Assembly (NCBI GenBank): GCA_964618405.1
Contig: CAZUAY010000177.1
Coordinates: 1 to 8,400 of the forward strand
From: JBBQIY01 sp964618405
GTDB lineage: Bacteria; Verrucomicrobiota; Kiritimatiellia; RFP12; UBA3636
Direction: 5' to 3'
DNA length: 8,400 bases
Shown: positions 6,283 through 8,400 of the stretch, in pieces
Position numbering within the stretch: position 1 is the first letter of the stretch
How the letters are laid out: every line of letters begins with the position of its first letter
Notes under the pieces: generated by a model
Told to the model about the DNA's origin: nothing
The model's input: only the letters and a program-made list of their open reading frames with translations
Databases searched by the model: none
Made by a program: the position numbers and the translations under genes

Positions 6283-7771
6283 TTTCGCCTCCTAATGGTT
6301 GGTCCAATTCTTTCACCCGCTCCCGCGCCTTAAGCCGTTCAACTTTGGCCTTAAAGATCCAGCCGAGCAGTTGAATCGTAATCAGCGGTGTCATCGCCAC
6401 AAACGCAACGAGTCCAAAGGCATCGGCCAAGACGTTGCCGCCCGTCGAATGCGCCGCCCCAAGGGCATACGGCATCAAAAACGCAGAAGTCATAATGCCC
6501 GACACGGCCCCGCCAGAGTCAAAGGCAATCGCCATAAAGATATTCGGCGTGAAAAAGCTGAGCAAAATGGCCAGCGCATAACCCGGCAGCAAAATCCACC
6601 AGATATTGAGCCCCGTCAACACACGCATGCACGCCAAACCAATTGCAAGCGAAACCCCTACGGAAAGCGCTATCATCATAAAACGCCGTGGAATGGCACC
6701 GGCGCTCACAATTTCGACCTGCCGATTCAAGGCGATAACCGACGGCTCAGCCGCCACGACGGTGAATCCGAACAGCATTCCCAGCGGAACGAGGAGCCAA
6801 TTATGAGATAGCGCCCCAAAACTTTCTCCGATAAAAGTGCCGATGTTGACCAATCCCGCGTTGGCACCCGTCAGGAAAAGCACAAGCCCAATGTACGTAT
6901 AGACAAACGCGATGAGAATCTTGAGGACACGCTTAAAATTGAAGCGAAACGCGATGAGCTGAAAAACTCCGAAAAACAGGATAAACGGTAGAATCGCAAT
7001 CGCCATCTGCACAAGATGTTGTAAAAAATAGCCCTTAAAGCTCAAGTCGCTCTCGCTGATGGGCACTTTCGATTCAAAAAATAGCCCCAAAATCAAGACA
7101 GAAAGGATAGGCCCAATCGAGGCAATGCCCACCAGCCCAAAGCTGTCTTCTTCGGATCGCTGATCGCCGCGACTCTTTGAAATACCAAATCCAAGCGAAA
7201 TAATGAACGGAACCGCCATAGGCCCTGTCGTCACGCCACCGGAATCAAACGCGACTGGGATGAAGCCCGGATTATAAACGGCCACTAACCCTGCAATAAT
7301 GAACAACCCAATGTAGCAGATCATGAACAAGCGGCTTAGCTTAAATTGCGTCAACACGCGCACAAGCCCCACAACAAAAAAGAGACCGACGCCCAGCGAG
7401 ACCGCCAAGATTAACCGCGGTTCCGCGAGAACGCTCTTAAATTGCCCTGCTAAAACCCAGAGCGCCGGCTCTGCCACCGTTACCAAGAACCCAACAAGGA
7501 AGGCAACCGCAATGAAAAAGAAAAGCTTACGCCGTCTAACAATGTCTTCGCCGATCGCCTCGGCAATGGTAATTAAAGACGATTCCGAACCGATAGAGAA
7601 AAGTGCTAGCCCCAAAATTAAGAGAATATCGCCCGCAATGAAGTTCAGCACGGCAACTCGAGGAGCCCGAAGCAGACACGCGACGATAAAAATTATGATA
7701 GAAATGGGTAACACGGCCTTCGCCGAGTCTATCACCGTCGTCACTAATATCGTCTTACGAACTTTCCGCAC
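6245..7771 (-). CDS. DUF1538-family polytopic membrane protein (putative transporter)
   Basis: This 508-residue protein is very hydrophobic, with about 14 membrane segments. It is built from two similar halves offset by about 241 residues, each with the same motifs: G(S/A)(E/N)(S/A)(S/G)L near 61 and 302, AEP(A/S) at 100 and 341, FDSGG at 175 and 417, and D(S/A)FGLV at 209 and 450. I recognise these as DUF1538; the family's substrate is, to my knowledge, not established. Acidic residues within membrane motifs (AEP, FDSGG) suggest ion or solute binding. The start is GTG at 7771: AAAGGG lies 9 nt upstream, an in-frame stop lies 11 codons upstream, and there is no in-frame ATG between. The soluble C-terminus (about 474-508) is charged and could contact the PII-like proteins encoded downstream. 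The first PII-like gene overlaps its end by 38 nt. Confidence 0.87.
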   Translation of the reverse strand: MRKVRKTILVTTVIDSAKAVLPISIIIFIVACLLRAPRVAVLNFIAGDILLILGLALFSIGSESSLITIAEAIGEDIVRRRKLFFFIAVAFLVGFLVTVAEPALWVLAGQFKSVLAEPRLILAVSLGVGLFFVVGLVRVLTQFKLSRLFMICYIGLFIIAGLVAVYNPGFIPVAFDSGGVTTGPMAVPFIISLGFGISKSRGDQRSEEDSFGLVGIASIGPILSVLILGLFFESKVPISESDLSFKGYFLQHLVQMAIAILPFILFFGVFQLIAFRFNFKRVLKILIAFVYTYIGLVLFLTGANAGLVNIGTFIGESFGALSHNWLLVPLGMLFGFTVVAAEPSVIALNRQVEIVSAGAIPRRFMMIALSVGVSLAIGLACMRVLTGLNIWWILLPGYALAILLSFFTPNIFMAIAFDSGGAVSGIMTSAFLMPYALGAAHSTGGNVLADAFGLVAFVAMTPLITIQLLGWIFKAKVERLKARERVKELDQPLGGENETVDFNRAEKT

Positions 7772-7806
7772 TGCCGCATGCCCTTTCTCGTTTACTACAA
7801 ATGATC

Positions 7807-7835
7807 ATTGTACTCAACTTTAGGCTTTAATTCAA
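7807..7835 (-). promoter_or_regulatory. Sigma70-like promoter of the DUF1538-PII operon
   Basis: On the minus strand, TTGAAT (7835-7830, 4 of 6) and TACAAT (7812-7807, 5 of 6) are separated by 17 nt. The start point near 7800 would give a leader of about 29 nt carrying the AAAGGG before the GTG. No classical NtrC or sigma54 element (GG-N10-GC) was noticed nearby. Confidence 0.6.
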
Positions 7836-7854
7836 GGCAAACTCAAAATCTAGA

Positions 7855-7902
7855 TGTAATCGGTCAGAGACGGGGTGTGCCCCCGTTGACAGCCCGATTA
7901 CA
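7855..7902. repeat. 48-bp imperfect palindromic repeat
   Basis: Outer arms TGTAATCGG (7855-7863) and CCGATTACA (7894-7902) are perfectly complementary. Inside, GTCA/TGAC (7863-7866, 7887-7890) and ACGGGG/CCCCGT (7870-7875, 7881-7886) continue the stem, with a small bulge and a TGTGC loop. One arm recurs at 4771-4793. The outer right arm merges with the 7-bp array starting at 7898. Confidence 0.85.
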
Positions 7903-8030
7903 GTCGCGAGTCGCGAGTCGTGAGTGGCTTTTTGAAAAAAACTTTGTCGTTAGCTTTGTCGCTAACTTTGTCGAACCAAGAAGTTGCGAGGTTGGAGAAA
8001 GTGAGTAGTTCGTAGGGCGTAGGGAGTAGT
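7898..8030. repeat. Inverted counterpart of the left 7-bp repeat array
   Basis: Block one: TTACAGT (7898), CGCGAGT (7905, 7912) and CGTGAGT (7919). Block two: GAGTAGT (8003), TCGTAGG (8010), GCGTAGG (8017) and GAGTAGT (8024). Reverse-complemented, these match the ACTACTC and ACTCACG-type units of 15-118 in the same order, including the linking word CCTCGCAACT (here AGTTGCGAGG, 7982-7991). The copy differs by an inserted AT-rich segment at about 7927-7980. Confidence 0.85.
7941..7973. repeat. 12-bp tandem repeat, three units
   Basis: ACTTTGTCG (7941), GCTTTGTCG (7953) and ACTTTGTCG (7965) recur every 12 bp. The joints GTTAGC (7949-7954) and GCTAAC (7961-7966) are complementary, so the middle unit can form a hairpin. 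It lies inside the segment that separates the two 7-bp blocks. Confidence 0.8.
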
Positions 8031-8056
8031 TTCTTTTGACACGAAGCTCACAGGAG

Positions 8057-8076
8057 CGGGGACATTCCTGTCCCCG
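8057..8076. repeat. Perfect 8-bp hairpin (CGGGGACA/TGTCCCCG)
   Basis: Arms 8057-8064 and 8069-8076 with loop TTCC. No T-run follows on either strand, so it is not a typical intrinsic terminator. It stands 8 bp from a second G/C-arm hairpin. Confidence 0.8.
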
Positions 8077-8084
8077 TCACGAAT

Positions 8085-8104
8085 GGGGGACAAGAAAGTC
8101 CCCC
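8085..8104. repeat. Second G/C-arm hairpin (GGGGGAC/GTCCCCC)
   Basis: Arms 8085-8091 and 8098-8104, loop AAGAAA. It shares the GGGGAC core with the hairpin at 8057-8076, suggesting a duplicated or diverged repeat unit. Confidence 0.75.
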
Positions 8105-8154
8105 CACCTTTGTGCTCCGCAAGGCAATCGACCCTATCGAAAGTATCGGCCCTA

Positions 8155-8187
8155 TCGATTCAGTCGATTATCTCGATTCAGTCGATT
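8155..8187. repeat. Direct repeat of TCGATTCAGTCGATT, 18-bp period
   Basis: Identical 15-mers at 8155-8169 and 8173-8187, separated by ATC. Weaker TATCGA-like units precede them at about 8135 and 8144. This leads directly into the cloverleaf palindrome. Confidence 0.85.
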
Positions 8188-8188
8188 T

Positions 8189-8244
8189 CTGTGGCTGGCC
8201 TCGCTGAGGCCGGAATTCTCCGCGATCACCGATCGCGGCCACAG
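8189..8244. repeat. Cloverleaf-like palindromic element
   Basis: Outer arms CTGTGGC (8189-8195) and GCCACAG (8238-8244) enclose two separate hairpins: GGCCTC-GCT-GAGGCC (8197-8211) and CCGCGATC-ACC-GATCGCGG (8220-8238). Base 8238 is shared by the outer stem and the second hairpin. All three stems are perfect. The element could fold into a three-way junction as single-stranded DNA or RNA. It resembles REP/BIME-type extragenic palindromes in size and layout, but I do not recognise a named family. Confidence 0.85.
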
Positions 8245-8400
8245 GGCTTGTTTCTCCCAGACCTCGCTAAATTGAGATTTTTTCTACTTTTTTGTCGCAA
8301 GTTCAATTCCCTCTTTTGATTCGAATAATCGCTTATTCTCTTTGTGGAGCAGGGTGGGGCGACGCTGTCCCAGCGAGCCGTTTGTTTAAAATTAGCCGAA
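8245..8400. other. Gene-free tail with small hairpins
   Basis: T-rich runs occur at 8278-8294. Small hairpins are GAATAA/TTATTC (8323-8338, loop TCGC) and CGCTG/CAGCG (8363-8375, loop TCC). Reading frames across this region look random. I see no gene; a gene or promoter may begin beyond the window. Confidence 0.5.

Noticed and set aside
8036..8319. Plus-strand reading frames across the right-hand repeats
   Set aside because: Their sequence is translated repeat (RYRPYRFSRLSRFSRF), with no start signal or protein family.

Overview
The window reads as a bacterial chromosomal fragment with all recognisable genes on the minus strand. It holds two operons and a small toxin-antitoxin pair, bordered at both ends by repeat-rich DNA without genes. 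A large TPR protein encoded with ExbB/ExbD/TonB-like proteins, and abundant dispersed non-coding repeats, suggest a Gram-negative PVC-type bacterium (Verrucomicrobiota, Kiritimatiellota or Lentisphaerota-like). This is inference from gene style; no marker gene is present. Four of the nine genes start with GTG or TTG.

Layout in + coordinates. 1-118: tandem 7-bp repeats. 119-4711 (minus): four-gene operon, transcribed TPR protein -> ExbB -> ExbD -> TonB-like protein, with intergenic gaps of 15 nt or less or short overlaps. It has a sigma70-like promoter so close to the ATG that the mRNA would be almost leaderless. 4712-5014: intergenic DNA with a half copy of a palindromic repeat. 5015-5477 (minus): RHH antitoxin followed by an overlapping RelE/ParE-type toxin with a TTG start, under a strong promoter covered by three 9-bp operator-like repeats. 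5558-7771 (minus): DUF1538 membrane protein followed by two different small PII-like proteins, with its own promoter. 7836-8400: no genes, but a mosaic of palindromes, hairpins, 7-, 12- and 18-bp repeats and a cloverleaf-like palindrome.

How the genes work together. The first operon should make an inner-membrane proton-driven ExbB/ExbD motor coupled to a TonB-like protein and a large exported TPR scaffold. The second operon looks like a membrane transporter of unknown substrate with two dedicated PII-like nucleotide-sensing proteins. It is comparable in logic to AmtB-GlnK or SbtA-SbtB, but with an uncharacterised transporter and two unlike PII paralogs. I consider this the best candidate for an under-described system here. 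The toxin-antitoxin pair sits between the two operons and is bracketed by copies of a 9-10 bp word that otherwise occurs in the flanking repeat arrays.
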